DNA of 64,000 nucleotides, from contig NZ_SPDV01000010.1 in assembly GCF_004564275.1 (NCBI RefSeq), positions 87,895 through 151,894 of the forward strand. Direction: 5' to 3'. Position 1 is the first letter of the stretch. The number at the start of each line of letters is the position of its first letter. This stretch comes from Sphingomonas parva (ex Maeng et al. 2020). Its GTDB lineage: Bacteria; Pseudomonadota; Alphaproteobacteria; Sphingomonadales; Sphingomonadaceae. The position numbers were made by a program, and so were the translations under genes. This document shows, in pieces, positions 45,701-54,508 of the stretch. The notes under the pieces were generated by a model. That model ran no database searches. It was not told where the DNA came from and saw only the letters and a list, made by a program, of their open reading frames with translations.

Positions 45701-46954
45701 CCTGGACCAGCGGCCGCGCCCTTCCAGCCGAACGTCCTCGAAGCCGGTGCTGTTGAAGGCGACCCGGGGGGAGGTCACCCGATAGGCGAAGTTGAACCGG
45801 TCGAAAGCGCCGTTCAGCAGGGCCGTCAGCCGCACCCTTTGCCCGCTCATGTTCGGGAACATGGCGCGCGGACGGAGCAGATCGGCCCCGATCCGGACCG
45901 TTTCGAATCGGTTCCGGCCGAGATCGAGCGCTCCGGCCGCCTCGACCTTCAACGCCGGCGACCGCAGCGACACGCGTCCGTCCAGGCGGCGATTGGCGAA
46001 GGTGGCCTGGCCGGCGACGTCGACCCGCGGCGTCGTCAACCGCGCCTTCTTGCCCGTCCAGAACGGCGCGGGCGCCGCCCAGCCGGAAAGGCCGTAGCGC
46101 CCTTCGTCGGCGCGGAGCGCGAGCTCGGCCGTGCGGCGGCCGGAAAGATCGAGGCGCGCAGTGCCGCGCCAGGCCCGCCAGCTGCCGTCGCCCTCGACGA
46201 TCAGCCCGATCGGACGCTGGGTGCCGAGCAGGGCTCCGACGACCCCTTTCTCCGGCGCCGCCAGCCGAAGATCGAGATCGAAGCGGTTGCGATCAGGCTC
46301 CGCGTCCAGCAGCAGGACGAGACGGTCGCCGCCGCCCCGGACCACGCCGTCGAGCCGGACCAGGGCGCGTCCGGCGCGGATGTCCGCCTCGCCGGACAGG
46401 CGGGCAGTGCGCGCCTCCCCCGCGATCGCCTTGCCGAGACGCATCTGGGCGATCTCGAGCCGGCCGACGTGGATGTCGAAGCCCGGCAGGACAGGCTTCG
46501 GCTCTTTCGATGGCCGCAGTTTCGGCAGCCGGTGGAGCGTGGCGAGATCCGCCTGGAGATCGTGGATGATCAGCCGGTTGGTGATCCAGCCGAGCGGCTG
46601 CCAGTCGACCTCGATCAGCGGTGATTCCGCGAACAGTCCATCGGGATCATAAAGGCGTACGTCGCGCAGCTTCGTGTCGTTCCAGATCGATCCTTCGATC
46701 CGCCCGATGTGGATCCGCAGACCGGAGTTCGGCGCGAGCGCGGCGATGCGATCGGCGAGGAAGCGGTGGCCGGCGCCGGTATCGAGCAGGATCGCCGCCC
46801 CGGCGGCGAGCACCAGCAGCGCGAGCAGGAGTCCGACGATGATCTTCGCGAGGCGCGACAGCCAGCGGCGGCGGCGGGGTCTCGCCCTGTCGGCGACGGG
46901 CGGGTCAGCTTCCGGCGGCGCCACGTCGGTCGGCGGGACGACTTCGTCCATCAA
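42728..46954 (-). CDS. tamB: Translocation and assembly module inner-membrane component TamB
   Basis: A 1408-residue AsmA/TamB-type protein: an N-terminal cytoplasmic Arg-rich stretch, one transmembrane helix (IIVGLLLALLVLAAGAAILL, residues ~36-56), a very long repetitive beta-strand-rich periplasmic groove, and the C-terminal DUF490/TamB domain (about residues 1060-1408) containing NPVLDITAEGG, GRGQRPEISFTSTPALPQDE and LLFGTS. TamB with TamA helps move lipids or proteins to the outer membrane. It overlaps tamA by ATGA. Length is normal. Confidence 0.95.
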   Translation of the reverse strand: MMDEVVPPTDVAPPEADPPVADRARPRRRRWLSRLAKIIVGLLLALLVLAAGAAILLDTGAGHRFLADRIAALAPNSGLRIHIGRIEGSIWNDTKLRDVRLYDPDGLFAESPLIEVDWQPLGWITNRLIIHDLQADLATLHRLPKLRPSKEPKPVLPGFDIHVGRLEIAQMRLGKAIAGEARTARLSGEADIRAGRALVRLDGVVRGGGDRLVLLLDAEPDRNRFDLDLRLAAPEKGVVGALLGTQRPIGLIVEGDGSWRAWRGTARLDLSGRRTAELALRADEGRYGLSGWAAPAPFWTGKKARLTTPRVDVAGQATFANRRLDGRVSLRSPALKVEAAGALDLGRNRFETVRIGADLLRPRAMFPNMSGQRVRLTALLNGAFDRFNFAYRVTSPRVAFNSTGFEDVRLEGRGRWSRAPVSVPAILVARRVTGVGDVAGGILANLRVQGVLKVTAKQLRGEGLAFTSDKLKGKLSLLVDLVTGRYDVVLSGGVTRYFIPGLGLVDVTSELKVVPNPAGRGTLVTGKGRAWVRRFDNRFLAGLAGGLPQLEADLVRGNDMVLHFRNLRLTAPAIRIVGNGYRRRDGTFFFEGNGRQATYGPFAMSLDGRIDRPRLAIRLASPNAALGLASVLLQLDPTAEGYSYRAVGGSHLGPFTSAGAILLPRNAPALIRIASLDVSNSRASGMLRSDPGGFTGQLDVAGGGLAGRLVFTPWNGMQRIAADIRADNARFAGPPPIAIRSGRLQGVAILDPAGTSLEGSLTARGVSRGAVSIANVSATGSMRGGVGQVKTQISGTRGRNFSFAATADFAPGQIRLSGRGSVDRRDLELTRPALLTREGDGWRLHDASLRFAGGSASVAGLWGSAGTELRARMEAMPLSVLDIGWPELGLGGSASGTLNYRFPADGGQPSGDANLRVRGLTRSGLVLSSRPVDIGVAARLQDGNAGIRAIAVSEGRTIGRAQARLSPIGTHGDITARLAAAPMAAQLRYNGPADTLWRLTGVELLDVSGPVAVGADAGGTLSSPQIRGSLRTEGARVESAVTGMVIEKLSAAGRFGGSRLVLDSFKGATKRGGTVSGRAVFDLAGPKGFGMDIALDAEAAQLLDRDDIRAQVTGPIAIRSDGEDGSISGKVRLVSGSFRLGSVTAAAQLPRLPVREVNRPADERPVARRLTPWRLDLDVDAPNRLSVTGLGINSEWSADLEVAGTVTEPRISGHADLVRGTYDFAGRRFDLARGQIRFLGESPVNPVLDITAEGGVQGLNAVIRVTGRGQRPEISFTSTPALPQDELLSRLLFGTSITNLSAPEALQLAAAVASLNSSGGNLDPINAVRAATGLDRLRIVPADITTGQGTAIAAGKYLGRRVYVEVVTDARGYSATLVEYQITRWLSLLSSISTIGRESVNVRISKDY

Positions 46955-48948
46955 AAGGCCTGGCCGAGCGAGACGTAGACGGCGATGCGGTCGTCACCGG
47001 AGCGGCGGTCGAGCGGCGTCCCCACGTCGACGCGGATCGGCCCGAAACGCGTATGGTAGCGCAGGCCGAGGCCGGCGCCGAAGCGCAGATCGTCGATCTC
47101 CGGCAGCGGCGAGGTATAGATGTTGCCGGCGTCGAGGAAAGGGACGAAGCCCCAATCGCCCCAGCGGACGCGCGCCTCGATCGAGAATTCGGCGAGGCTG
47201 CGCCCGCCGATCGGATCGTCGAACACCGGATCGCGCGGACCGAGCCGCTGGAAGCCATAGCCCCGGACCGAGCCGCCGCCGCCGGCGTAGAAGCGCCGGG
47301 ACGGCGCGATTCGGTCGCGGCTGGCGCCGAAGATCGTGCCGAGGCGGGTGCGGCCCGCAATGGTCACGGTGTCGGTAACCGGCTGGTAGAAGGTCGCGTC
47401 GATCTGCGCGCGCGAATAGCCGAACGGGCTGCCCTGGAACGACGCTTCCGGCGAGAAGCGGCCGGAGAGGCGGAAGCCCTCGGTCGGATCGAGCAGGTCG
47501 TTCGAGCCGTCATAGGACAGGGTGGCCGGCAGGGCACCGATGAAGAAGGTGCGGCTGCGCGTCGTCCCGGTGTCGAGGCGCACGTCGCGCTCATCCGAGG
47601 CGATCAGCTCGCCGCCGACCGACCAGGTCCACTTCTTCTGCCAGATGATGTTGGTCTGGCGTTCGAGAGCACCGGCCAGGAAGAAGCTGCGCGCCTCGAA
47701 GCCGGGCCGATCGACGTGGCTGGCCGCGATCTGCGCGGTCAGGACCTGGTCGCGCCGCAGGAAATTGTTGCGGCGAAGAACCGCGCCGACGAGCTGCTCG
47801 CGCGTTCCGGCGACGCCCCGGAAGGTGACCGCGCCTTCGGGCGGGATCAGATTGCGATGCTGCCAGCTCGCCTCGACCCTGATGCCTTCGCCCGTCCCGT
47901 AGCCGGCCTCGCCGGCGATCGTGCGCATCGGTGCGGGCTCGAGCGCGACGGCCAGGTCGACGGTCTTGCGGTCCGCGCTCTCCACCGGCCGGATTGCCAC
48001 CGACGAGACGAGGCCGGTCGCGATCAGCGCGCGGCGGAGGTCCTCCACCATCGCCGCGGTATAGCCCTGTCCCGGATCGAAGCGGGCGATGGTCTGGATG
48101 TGGCCTGCGCTAAACAGCGGCCGGCCCTCGACGATGATCCGTCCGAAAGCGCGCGCCCCGTTCGGCTCGACCGGCAGCGTCAGCACCGCCGTGCGCGCCT
48201 CGTGATCGACCGCGACGTCGAGTTCGCCGACATCGGCGAAGGCGTAGCCGCGCCGGCCGAGCTCGGTCCGTAGCGCCGCCTCGCCTTCGGTCACCTTGCC
48301 GGCATCGACCGGATCCTGGGCGCGCACGCCGAACGCGTCGCGAAGCGCGGCCGCGTCAGCGCCGGCCTCGTCGAGACCGGGGAGTCGGACGTCGGCGAAG
48401 CGGTAGAGGGGGCCGGGCTCGGCCTCCAGCGTCACGCGCACCGGCCCGCCCGCCGACACCGGTGCCTCCACCCGGGGCTGAACCAGCGCGTCATAATAGC
48501 CGCGGCTGCGCAGCAGCTCGGCCAGCAGGTCCGCATCCTCGCGCGCGCGCCGATCGATCTGCGCCGCATTGGCGGGATCGTCCCGGTTCTGGGCCAGCGT
48601 CGACAGCGCGTCGAAGCGCGGCCTCAGCGCCTGCTCCAGCTCGGTTTCGAGCCCCGCGAGATCGATGGCGTAAAGACGTTCCGAGGCGGCGTCGGCGACA
48701 CCCGCCTGCGGTGCCTCCGGAATCGCCGAGTCCTGCCCCTCCATCTCCGGCCAATCGACCCCGATGTCCGGCATCGGGTCGAGCGGCGCGGAAGGATCGA
48801 GCGGCGCATCGATCTCGGCGAACGGATCCGGTGCGGGCGGCGGCGCCGGCTCGGGCGCGTCCTGCGCGGCCGCGGGAGCAGGGCACAGCGGGAGGCATCC
48901 GGCAGCCAGAGCAGCCGCCGCACCCCACCCCGCGGAAAAGCGAAACAT
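46951..48948 (-). CDS. tamA: Omp85-family outer-membrane protein TamA
   Basis: A 665-residue protein: signal peptide (ending LCPAPAAAQ), a Pro/Asp-rich linker (residues ~30-75), three POTRA-like domains (~80-350; the last includes GRIIVEGRPLFSAGHI), and a 16-stranded Omp85 barrel with the VRGY motif (GGGGSVRGYGFQRLG) and GDWGFVPFLDAGNIY. The C-terminus ends in an aromatic residue (VYVSLGQAF). It is the outer-membrane half of the TAM complex and is co-transcribed with tamB. Confidence 0.95.
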   Translation of the reverse strand: MFRFSAGWGAAAALAAGCLPLCPAPAAAQDAPEPAPPPAPDPFAEIDAPLDPSAPLDPMPDIGVDWPEMEGQDSAIPEAPQAGVADAASERLYAIDLAGLETELEQALRPRFDALSTLAQNRDDPANAAQIDRRAREDADLLAELLRSRGYYDALVQPRVEAPVSAGGPVRVTLEAEPGPLYRFADVRLPGLDEAGADAAALRDAFGVRAQDPVDAGKVTEGEAALRTELGRRGYAFADVGELDVAVDHEARTAVLTLPVEPNGARAFGRIIVEGRPLFSAGHIQTIARFDPGQGYTAAMVEDLRRALIATGLVSSVAIRPVESADRKTVDLAVALEPAPMRTIAGEAGYGTGEGIRVEASWQHRNLIPPEGAVTFRGVAGTREQLVGAVLRRNNFLRRDQVLTAQIAASHVDRPGFEARSFFLAGALERQTNIIWQKKWTWSVGGELIASDERDVRLDTGTTRSRTFFIGALPATLSYDGSNDLLDPTEGFRLSGRFSPEASFQGSPFGYSRAQIDATFYQPVTDTVTIAGRTRLGTIFGASRDRIAPSRRFYAGGGGSVRGYGFQRLGPRDPVFDDPIGGRSLAEFSIEARVRWGDWGFVPFLDAGNIYTSPLPEIDDLRFGAGLGLRYHTRFGPIRVDVGTPLDRRSGDDRIAVYVSLGQAF

Positions 48949-48991
48949 GCCGCGAATTTAGCCGGGGCGGACGGCCGCCGCCACCGGGAAT

Positions 48992-49204
48992 CTACTGAAG
49001 GGGGCCGTCCGTGCTCTCTCGGCCGATCGTGCCGATCAGGCGCTCGATCTCACGCCAGTGGCAGAAGAGGATGACGTTGCCGAGATCGCGGCTTCGGCTG
49101 GCGCGAAGCTTGGCCTCGCCGGCAGCCTCGGCGCCGAAGCGCGCGATGAGATCGTCCGCCTCTGCAAAGGTCGCACGATGGGCAAAAAAAACCTGGTGAT
49201 TCAA
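48992..49204 (-). CDS. Small conserved-looking soluble protein
   Basis: A 70-residue protein (MNHQVFFAHRATFAEADDLIARF at the start; RDLGNVILFCHWREIERLIG in the middle). No known domain is recognised, but the sequence has normal protein composition, and CGGGGGGAAG just upstream is a strong ribosome-binding site. I have the impression of similar small proteins in other sphingomonads, which would need a search to confirm. It is upstream of tamA on the same strand, 43 bp away. Confidence 0.65.
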   Translation of the reverse strand: MNHQVFFAHRATFAEADDLIARFGAEAAGEAKLRASRSRDLGNVILFCHWREIERLIGTIGRESTDGPLQ

Positions 49205-49358
49205 TCTTCCCCCCGGAAGCCTTCGTTTGTTGCAGCCCGCCTACAGGACGAGAGTTGAGGAAGTGCTGACGCGGCTACCGCGAACGCCGCTGGCTTGACG
49301 CAAGACAGGCGCGAAGAGGAGGCTGGAACTCCCGATCCACGCCTGTCATTAGGCCCGC

Positions 49359-49529
49359 ATGGGAAACGGCCGGTATACGCAGGCGGGGGGCTCGATCCTC
49401 GCGATCAGCATCATCGCCGGAACGGTTGCGGGCATCATCGTGCGCCAGCCGAGCATCGGATTTCTGGTCGGCGCAGCCGCCGGGGCGCTGCTCGCGTTCC
49501 TGTTCTGGCGGCACGAACGGCGCCGCTGA
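49359..49529 (+). CDS. 56-residue two-helix membrane protein
   Basis: ATG 49359 to TGA 49529 encodes MGNGRYTQAGGSILAISIIA at the start, a second helix (IGFLVGAAAGALLAFLFW) and the basic tail RHERRR. Two transmembrane helices joined by a short RQPS loop and a positively charged C-terminus give a consistent small-membrane-protein topology. No function can be assigned. The 154-bp stretch before it (49205-49358) shows no other gene. Confidence 0.6.
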   Translation: MGNGRYTQAGGSILAISIIAGTVAGIIVRQPSIGFLVGAAAGALLAFLFWRHERRR

Positions 49530-49548
49530 CGGCGCCGCCGGAGCGCCC

Positions 49549-50475
49549 TCACCCGCGCGAGGCAAGCCTCTGGAGATCGGTCATTGCGCTGCGCAGACGG
49601 TCGGCGACAGTGTCGTCCGCGGCAGGGGCGGTCTGGGGTCCCGCGCCGGGCCGCTCACGACGGCGCAGCCCGCTTTCGAGCCGCGCCATCAGGTCCGAGA
49701 TGCTCTCGTCGGCAGAGGCCGCAGGTGCCTCGCGGGGCGCCGGAGCAGCCGGCCTTTCGGCGGTCTGCTGCGTCTCGACCGGCGCGACGATCACCGCCTC
49801 GCGCGGAGGAACCTCGGGGACGACGGGCTCGGGAGCGGGATAGGCGACCGGCCGGAACGCCGGCGGCGGAGCGCGGTCCACCGACGGGGCAAGCGGCGGC
49901 GCGAGCTCGACGAACTCGACCGTTTCCGCCTCCCGCTCGGCGGGGACGAGCGGCTCGTCGGCGCCGCTCGCCGGAATCAGCGGCTCGTCGTCGGGCACCA
50001 GGAAGGACGGCAAGGGTCCGCGCGGCGTGGTCTCCGGCCCGGGCACGGCCTCGGCCGGGCTATCGAGCAGCAGCTCGTCGAACGGCTCGCCGAGCTCCCG
50101 CCCGGCGATCAGCGGCCGGCGCGCGGGATTGTCGGGATGCGCATCGGCGCGCCGAAGCCTGATCGGCAGGTTCACCGCCTGCGCTTGCTCGTCGAAATCC
50201 TCGGCCGTGCGCCGCGCCGGAAGCCGGTCGAGCAGCCGCATCAGCAGGAAGACGCCGGCGAACGCGCCGGCCGAGAGAAGGGCGGCGACTCCGAACCGGG
50301 CCTTGAGGCCGAGCGGCGGATTGGCCGCGGCGAGGATGTCCGGCAGGCCGGTCATCTGAAGCAGCGAGAACAGCCGCCACTCCGGCATGGCGGCGGCGGC
50401 GAAACCGACGGCAAGTGCGGCAAAGGCGGAGATTCCGAGGTCGAACAGACCGATTCGCGAAGTAGGACGAGCCAT
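49549..50475 (-). CDS. Pro/Glu-rich membrane protein of the exopolysaccharide locus
   Basis: A 308-residue protein of unknown function. Two N-terminal transmembrane helices (ISAFAALAVGFAAAAM and FGVAALLSAGAFAGVFLLM) are followed by a long cytoplasmic or periplasmic low-complexity tail rich in Pro, Glu and Ala. The start overlaps the stop of the upstream glycosyltransferase gene by one base (TAATG), so it is translationally coupled to it and probably serves the same polysaccharide pathway. Confidence 0.75.
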   Translation of the reverse strand: MARPTSRIGLFDLGISAFAALAVGFAAAAMPEWRLFSLLQMTGLPDILAAANPPLGLKARFGVAALLSAGAFAGVFLLMRLLDRLPARRTAEDFDEQAQAVNLPIRLRRADAHPDNPARRPLIAGRELGEPFDELLLDSPAEAVPGPETTPRGPLPSFLVPDDEPLIPASGADEPLVPAEREAETVEFVELAPPLAPSVDRAPPPAFRPVAYPAPEPVVPEVPPREAVIVAPVETQQTAERPAAPAPREAPAASADESISDLMARLESGLRRRERPGAGPQTAPAADDTVADRLRSAMTDLQRLASRG

Positions 50476-51677
50476 TAGAGCGCCTTGCCTGTGAGCCTCT
50501 GGTAGGTGGGCATGTATCTGGAAATATTTGAGGACCAGTTACGATCGCGCTCGACGAATTCCCGCGCCGCCCTGCGTCGGACGTCCCAGCCCTGGCGGTT
50601 CGCAAACAGCCCGGCGAGCGCCTCGGCAAGCGCGGCAGGATCTCCGGCGGGGAAGAGCGTGCCGGTAACGCCGTCCTCGATCAGCTCGCGGTGACCGCCG
50701 ACGTCCGAAGCGGCGACCATCTTGAGCTGGGCCATCGCCTCGAGCGGCTTGAGCGGGGTCACCAGCTCGGTCAGCCGCATCCGCTTGCGCGGATAGGCGA
50801 GGACGTCGATCAGCCCGTAATAATGTTCGACCCGATCGTGAGGCACGCGGCCGGCGAAATGGATCCGGTCGCGGGCCGGCGACGCCTCGGCCTGCGCCTT
50901 GAGCGCGGCCTCCATCGGGCCGCCGCCGACGAGCAGCAGGTGGGCCCTGGGCCGGACGCGGAGCAGCATCGGCATCGCCGCGATCAGGTCGTCCAGGCCC
51001 TCGTAATCGTAGAAGGAGCCGATGAAGCCGATCACGTCGCCGCCCTCGATTCCGAGACTGCGGGCGAGATCGGGATCGCTCGCCACCGGACGCCCGAACA
51101 GGCCGAGATCGACGCCGTTGGGCGAGACGATGATCTTCTGCGGCGTGATGCCGCGTGCGATGAGATCCCGGCGGAGCCCGTCGCAGATCACCGCCACTGC
51201 GTCGGCGCGCCGCGCCGCCAGCGTCTCCAGCGCGCGGGTGGCGCGGTAGCGAAGCGTGCCCTCGCGTCCGGTGCCGTTGCCGACCGCGGCATCCTCCCAG
51301 AAGGCGCGGATCTCGTACAGCATCGGCACGCGCCGCCGCCGCGCGACCGGCAAGGCGGCCAGCGCGCCGAGCACCGGCGAATGGACATGGAGCTGATCCG
51401 GTTGCCAGGCCGTGACGAGCGCATCGAGTCGCTTCGACAGGGCGCGAATCTCCCGCCACTCGCGCAGGGGTGACGGGGCCGGTGCCGGCAAGGGCGTGCG
51501 ATAGAAGGTGATGCCGTCGATCGTCTCGGGATCGGGGCCGCCGCGGCTGTGGCGCGCGCCGGTGAGGCACGCGACTTCGAGCCCGAGCGCCTGCTGGGCG
51601 GTGACGATCGCGCGAGTCCGGAACGTGTAGCCGCTCTGCAGGGGCAGGCTATGGTCGAGCACGTGGAGGATGCGCAT
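50475..51677 (-). CDS. Exosortase A-associated family 4 glycosyltransferase
   Basis: A 400-residue GT-B glycosyltransferase. The N-terminus MRILHVLDHSLPLQSGYTFR is typical of the PEP-CTERM/XrtA-system glycosyltransferase family (TIGR04063). The donor-site region shows VSPNGVDLGLFGRP, IGFIGSFYDYEGLDDLIAAM and the GT4 Glu-containing LVTPLKPLEAMAQLKMVAASD. It is presumed to add a sugar to a lipid-linked exopolysaccharide repeat. It is divergent from the beta-helix gene; the 86-bp gap holds a conserved 31-bp element. Confidence 0.9.
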   Translation of the reverse strand: MRILHVLDHSLPLQSGYTFRTRAIVTAQQALGLEVACLTGARHSRGGPDPETIDGITFYRTPLPAPAPSPLREWREIRALSKRLDALVTAWQPDQLHVHSPVLGALAALPVARRRRVPMLYEIRAFWEDAAVGNGTGREGTLRYRATRALETLAARRADAVAVICDGLRRDLIARGITPQKIIVSPNGVDLGLFGRPVASDPDLARSLGIEGGDVIGFIGSFYDYEGLDDLIAAMPMLLRVRPRAHLLLVGGGPMEAALKAQAEASPARDRIHFAGRVPHDRVEHYYGLIDVLAYPRKRMRLTELVTPLKPLEAMAQLKMVAASDVGGHRELIEDGVTGTLFPAGDPAALAEALAGLFANRQGWDVRRRAAREFVERDRNWSSNISRYMPTYQRLTGKAL

Positions 51678-51697
51678 CCCGCCTCTCTGCCATCCAA

Positions 51698-51728
51698 GGC
51701 TTAACGGCCCGTCAACCGCCCCCCTCTA
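51698..51728 (+). promoter_or_regulatory. Repeated 31-bp promoter element, copy 1
   Basis: Starts GGCTTAACGGC and ends CCTCTA, with the shared centre CCGTCAACCGC. It matches the copy at 54509-54539 at 28 of 31 positions. Its end is 36 bases from the first base of the beta-helix ATG, exactly as in copy 2. Read on the minus strand it contains TTGACGG, so it could also serve the divergent glycosyltransferase gene. Confidence 0.65.
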
Positions 51729-51763
51729 GGCTTCGCGCGAACATCCTTGCGGAGGCCGACACG

Positions 51764-52711
51764 ATGCCCGTCCCTGCCCGTCCCCTGATCGCCGCCGGTG
51801 CCGCTTTCGCGGTCCTCAACGCCGCGCCCGTCCTCGCCCAGGGCGCGGCGCCGTTCAGCATCTACGAGACCGGACAGCGCTTCGGCAGCCTCCAGGAGGC
51901 GGTCGCGGCGATCGGCGACGGCGACGGCACGATCTACATCGCGCCGGGCCGCTACCGCGAATGCGCGGTGCAGGAGGCGGGGCGGATCGCCTATGTTGCC
52001 GACGAGCGCGGCAAGGCGGTGTTCGACGGCACGATGTGCGAAGGCAAGGCGGCGCTCGTGCTGCGCGGTCGCGAAGCCCATGTCGAGGGCCTGGTATTCA
52101 CCAACGCCAGGGTGCCGGACGGCAACGGCGCCGGCATCCGCATCGAGCAGGGCAATCTCAGCGTCGCCTGGACCGTCTTCTCGAACGGCCAGTGCGGCAT
52201 CCTCTCGGCCAATGACGGCGGGAGCCGCATCACCATCGACCATGCGACGTTCAGCGGTCTTGGCAAGCATCCCGACGGCACCGGCGCGCACGCCCTCTAT
52301 ATCGGCGAATATGGTGCTCTGAAGGTGACCAACTCGCGCTTCGAGCGCGGCACCGGCGGCCATTATCTGAAGAGCCGCGCACCGCAGATCGAGGTGATCG
52401 GCAACAGCTTCGACGACAGCCAGGGAAGCGCGACCAACTACATGATCGACCTTTCCGGCGGCGCGACCGGGCGCATCGCCCGCAACACCTTCGTGAACGG
52501 CCGCGGCAAGGAGAATTACAGCACGATGATCGCCGTTGCCGCGGAAGGAAAGGCGCATTCCTCGGACGGCCTGGTGATCGAGGACAATGACGTCTCGCTC
52601 GCCCCTGGAGTGACCTACGAGACGGCCTTCGTCGGCGATTGGGCCGGGGACCGGCTGGTGGTGCGCAACAACCGGCTCGGCCGCGGCGTGAGCGGCGTCG
52701 AGGGGCGCTAG
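51764..52711 (+). CDS. Secreted right-handed beta-helix protein
   Basis: A 315-residue exported protein. Signal peptide: residues 1-26 (ending APVLAQ). The mature chain is a parallel beta-helix, seen as repeated NxGx/GNx turns: LVFTNARVPDGNGAG, HATFSGLGKHPDG, VTNSRFERGTGGHYLK, IEVIGNSFDDSQGSA, IARNTFVNGRGKE. The fold suits polysaccharide binding or cleavage, as in pectate lyase-like proteins, but no catalytic motif is recognised. It lies inside the exopolysaccharide locus and overlaps the convergent asparagine synthase-like gene by 4 bp. Confidence 0.87.
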   Translation: MPVPARPLIAAGAAFAVLNAAPVLAQGAAPFSIYETGQRFGSLQEAVAAIGDGDGTIYIAPGRYRECAVQEAGRIAYVADERGKAVFDGTMCEGKAALVLRGREAHVEGLVFTNARVPDGNGAGIRIEQGNLSVAWTVFSNGQCGILSANDGGSRITIDHATFSGLGKHPDGTGAHALYIGEYGALKVTNSRFERGTGGHYLKSRAPQIEVIGNSFDDSQGSATNYMIDLSGGATGRIARNTFVNGRGKENYSTMIAVAAEGKAHSSDGLVIEDNDVSLAPGVTYETAFVGDWAGDRLVVRNNRLGRGVSGVEGR

Positions 52712-54459
52712 CCCCGCACCCTGGAGCCGAGCCGCGCCGCCAGATATTCCAGGTTGGCGATACGCATCAGCATGCCGTCGTCGGCGACGTTCCCGATGCG
52801 GAAGAAGCGGCGCATCGCCGGGAAATCGAGATCGATGACGCGGCCGAGGAAGTCGTCGGCGAGGTAACCGCTGCGCTGCGGCGCCGCACGGCGGAGGCGG
52901 CGCTGGAGGGCGTAGCTCTTCTGGCGCAGCCAGGCCGGGCGGATACGGCTCGACCATTCGGAGAAGAGATGGCGCGCGCCGGGCGGCTCGGCGAAATGGT
53001 GGCCGTAGGCGGAGGGCAGCCGCGCCAGATCGGGATCGATCGCGGCGAGCAGCTTCGCCTCGAACCGGCCGGCATGCTTCATTCGCATCGGCAGGGTCAT
53101 GGCCTCGGCGACGACACGATGGTCGAGGAAGGGCATCAGATAGGGCCCATGCCGCCCTTCCAGGCTGATCTCGCGGCCGAAAAAGGAGCGGCAGCGTACG
53201 CGCGGGTAGATCTGCTCGATCAGCGGACGCGGCAGCGCGCCTCGATCGCCGGGCCGGCCGAGCGCCGCGAGGATCTTGTCCTCCACAGCCCGGAGGAAGC
53301 CGGCTTCGCCGAACGCTTCGGTCAGGTCGCGGCGGTCGTAACGGGCGAAGAAGGTGCGGGCTATCGCTGCCGCTGGCGCCGGCCGGTCGGGCAGATAGAA
53401 GAAATTGCGATAGATCTCGCCGCAACCTCCGGAGGCGGAGAGCGCGCCGCCGGGGTGCCGCGCGTCCCGCGCCGCGGCGTTGGCGCCGCTTTCGAAGATC
53501 TCGCCATAGACGGGCAGGCCGTCATAGTCCTGGAAGTTGCGCTCCACCTGCTCGGGAAAGGCGTCGGGTAGGAGTCGGCGGAACGCGCCCTTGTCGACCC
53601 ACTCGACCTCGAAGCCCTGGGACGCTCCGATCCTCAGGGCGATGTCGACATCCTCGCTGCCGGGGCGGCCGTAGACATAGACGTTGGGTTTGCGGCCGGC
53701 CGCGCGCAGCGCGGCCAGGACGAGGCGGGAATCGAGCCCGCCCGACAGCGGGCAGCAGATCCGATCGCCGAACGGCTCGCTATGGGCCTGCACCACCGCG
53801 GACAGCCGATCGCGATGCGCCTCGATCCGGCCGCTCTCCGCCGTTTCGACCGGCGCGTCCGGCAGCGGCTTGGCGAGGGGATGAACATGCGCCGCGTCGC
53901 GGCCGAGCTCGACCATCGCCTCCGGGCCGAGCAGCTTCAGCTCGTTGAAGACGGTGTCGTCGCCGATCGGCACGACGTTGAAGGCCATTTCGTACACCGC
54001 CTGGGCATCGAAGCTGAGGGTCGGCAGCGCGCCCGCGGCGGCGAGGAAGGAAGTCGAGAAGAGCCGCGCGTCGTCATCGCGGAAGAGCTGGAAGGCGGCG
54101 AAATAGTCGGTGAACAGGAAGGTTCGTCCGCGACGATGGACGAGCGCGGCGAACTGACCGCCCAGCCGCGCCCAGTCCGGCCCGTGGGAAAGATCCATGG
54201 AGAGCAGCGCCGCGAGCGCCGGGCGCCCGATCCTCCCGTCGCAGGTCAGCGTGCCGGCCACCGCAACGAAATCCTCGCCCTGCTCGAGGAAGGTCTCGGG
54301 TCCGCCGAGGACGTGAGGCGCGTGGAGCACGCGCCAGCCGGGCACCGCACGCTCGGCCGGTGCAGCAAGGCCATGGCGCGCGAACTGGTCGCGGGCGCCG
54401 GCGAGCGCCGAAGCCGCGAATCCGGGGTCGCTGGTCCTGACGACGAAGAGGGCACCCAT
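52708..54459 (-). CDS. Asparagine synthase-like protein lacking the N-terminal Cys
   Basis: A 583-residue protein with the AsnB layout: Ntn-like N-domain (residues ~1-200) and ATP-PPase synthase domain with PLSGGLDSRLVLAAL (PP-loop) near residue 240. The catalytic Cys expected at position 2 of the glutaminase domain is replaced by Gly (Met-Gly-Ala), so it cannot hydrolyse glutamine and must use ammonia, another amine donor, or act differently. In exopolysaccharide loci such proteins amidate sugar acids or modify the chain. It is divergent from the polymerase unit across the second 31-bp element. Confidence 0.88.
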   Translation of the reverse strand: MGALFVVRTSDPGFAASALAGARDQFARHGLAAPAERAVPGWRVLHAPHVLGGPETFLEQGEDFVAVAGTLTCDGRIGRPALAALLSMDLSHGPDWARLGGQFAALVHRRGRTFLFTDYFAAFQLFRDDDARLFSTSFLAAAGALPTLSFDAQAVYEMAFNVVPIGDDTVFNELKLLGPEAMVELGRDAAHVHPLAKPLPDAPVETAESGRIEAHRDRLSAVVQAHSEPFGDRICCPLSGGLDSRLVLAALRAAGRKPNVYVYGRPGSEDVDIALRIGASQGFEVEWVDKGAFRRLLPDAFPEQVERNFQDYDGLPVYGEIFESGANAAARDARHPGGALSASGGCGEIYRNFFYLPDRPAPAAAIARTFFARYDRRDLTEAFGEAGFLRAVEDKILAALGRPGDRGALPRPLIEQIYPRVRCRSFFGREISLEGRHGPYLMPFLDHRVVAEAMTLPMRMKHAGRFEAKLLAAIDPDLARLPSAYGHHFAEPPGARHLFSEWSSRIRPAWLRQKSYALQRRLRRAAPQRSGYLADDFLGRVIDLDFPAMRRFFRIGNVADDGMLMRIANLEYLAARLGSRVRG

Positions 54460-54508
54460 GGCGTGGCTCCTAGCGCGCGAAGCTTAAGATTTGGCGTCCG
54501 GCCGGCCA

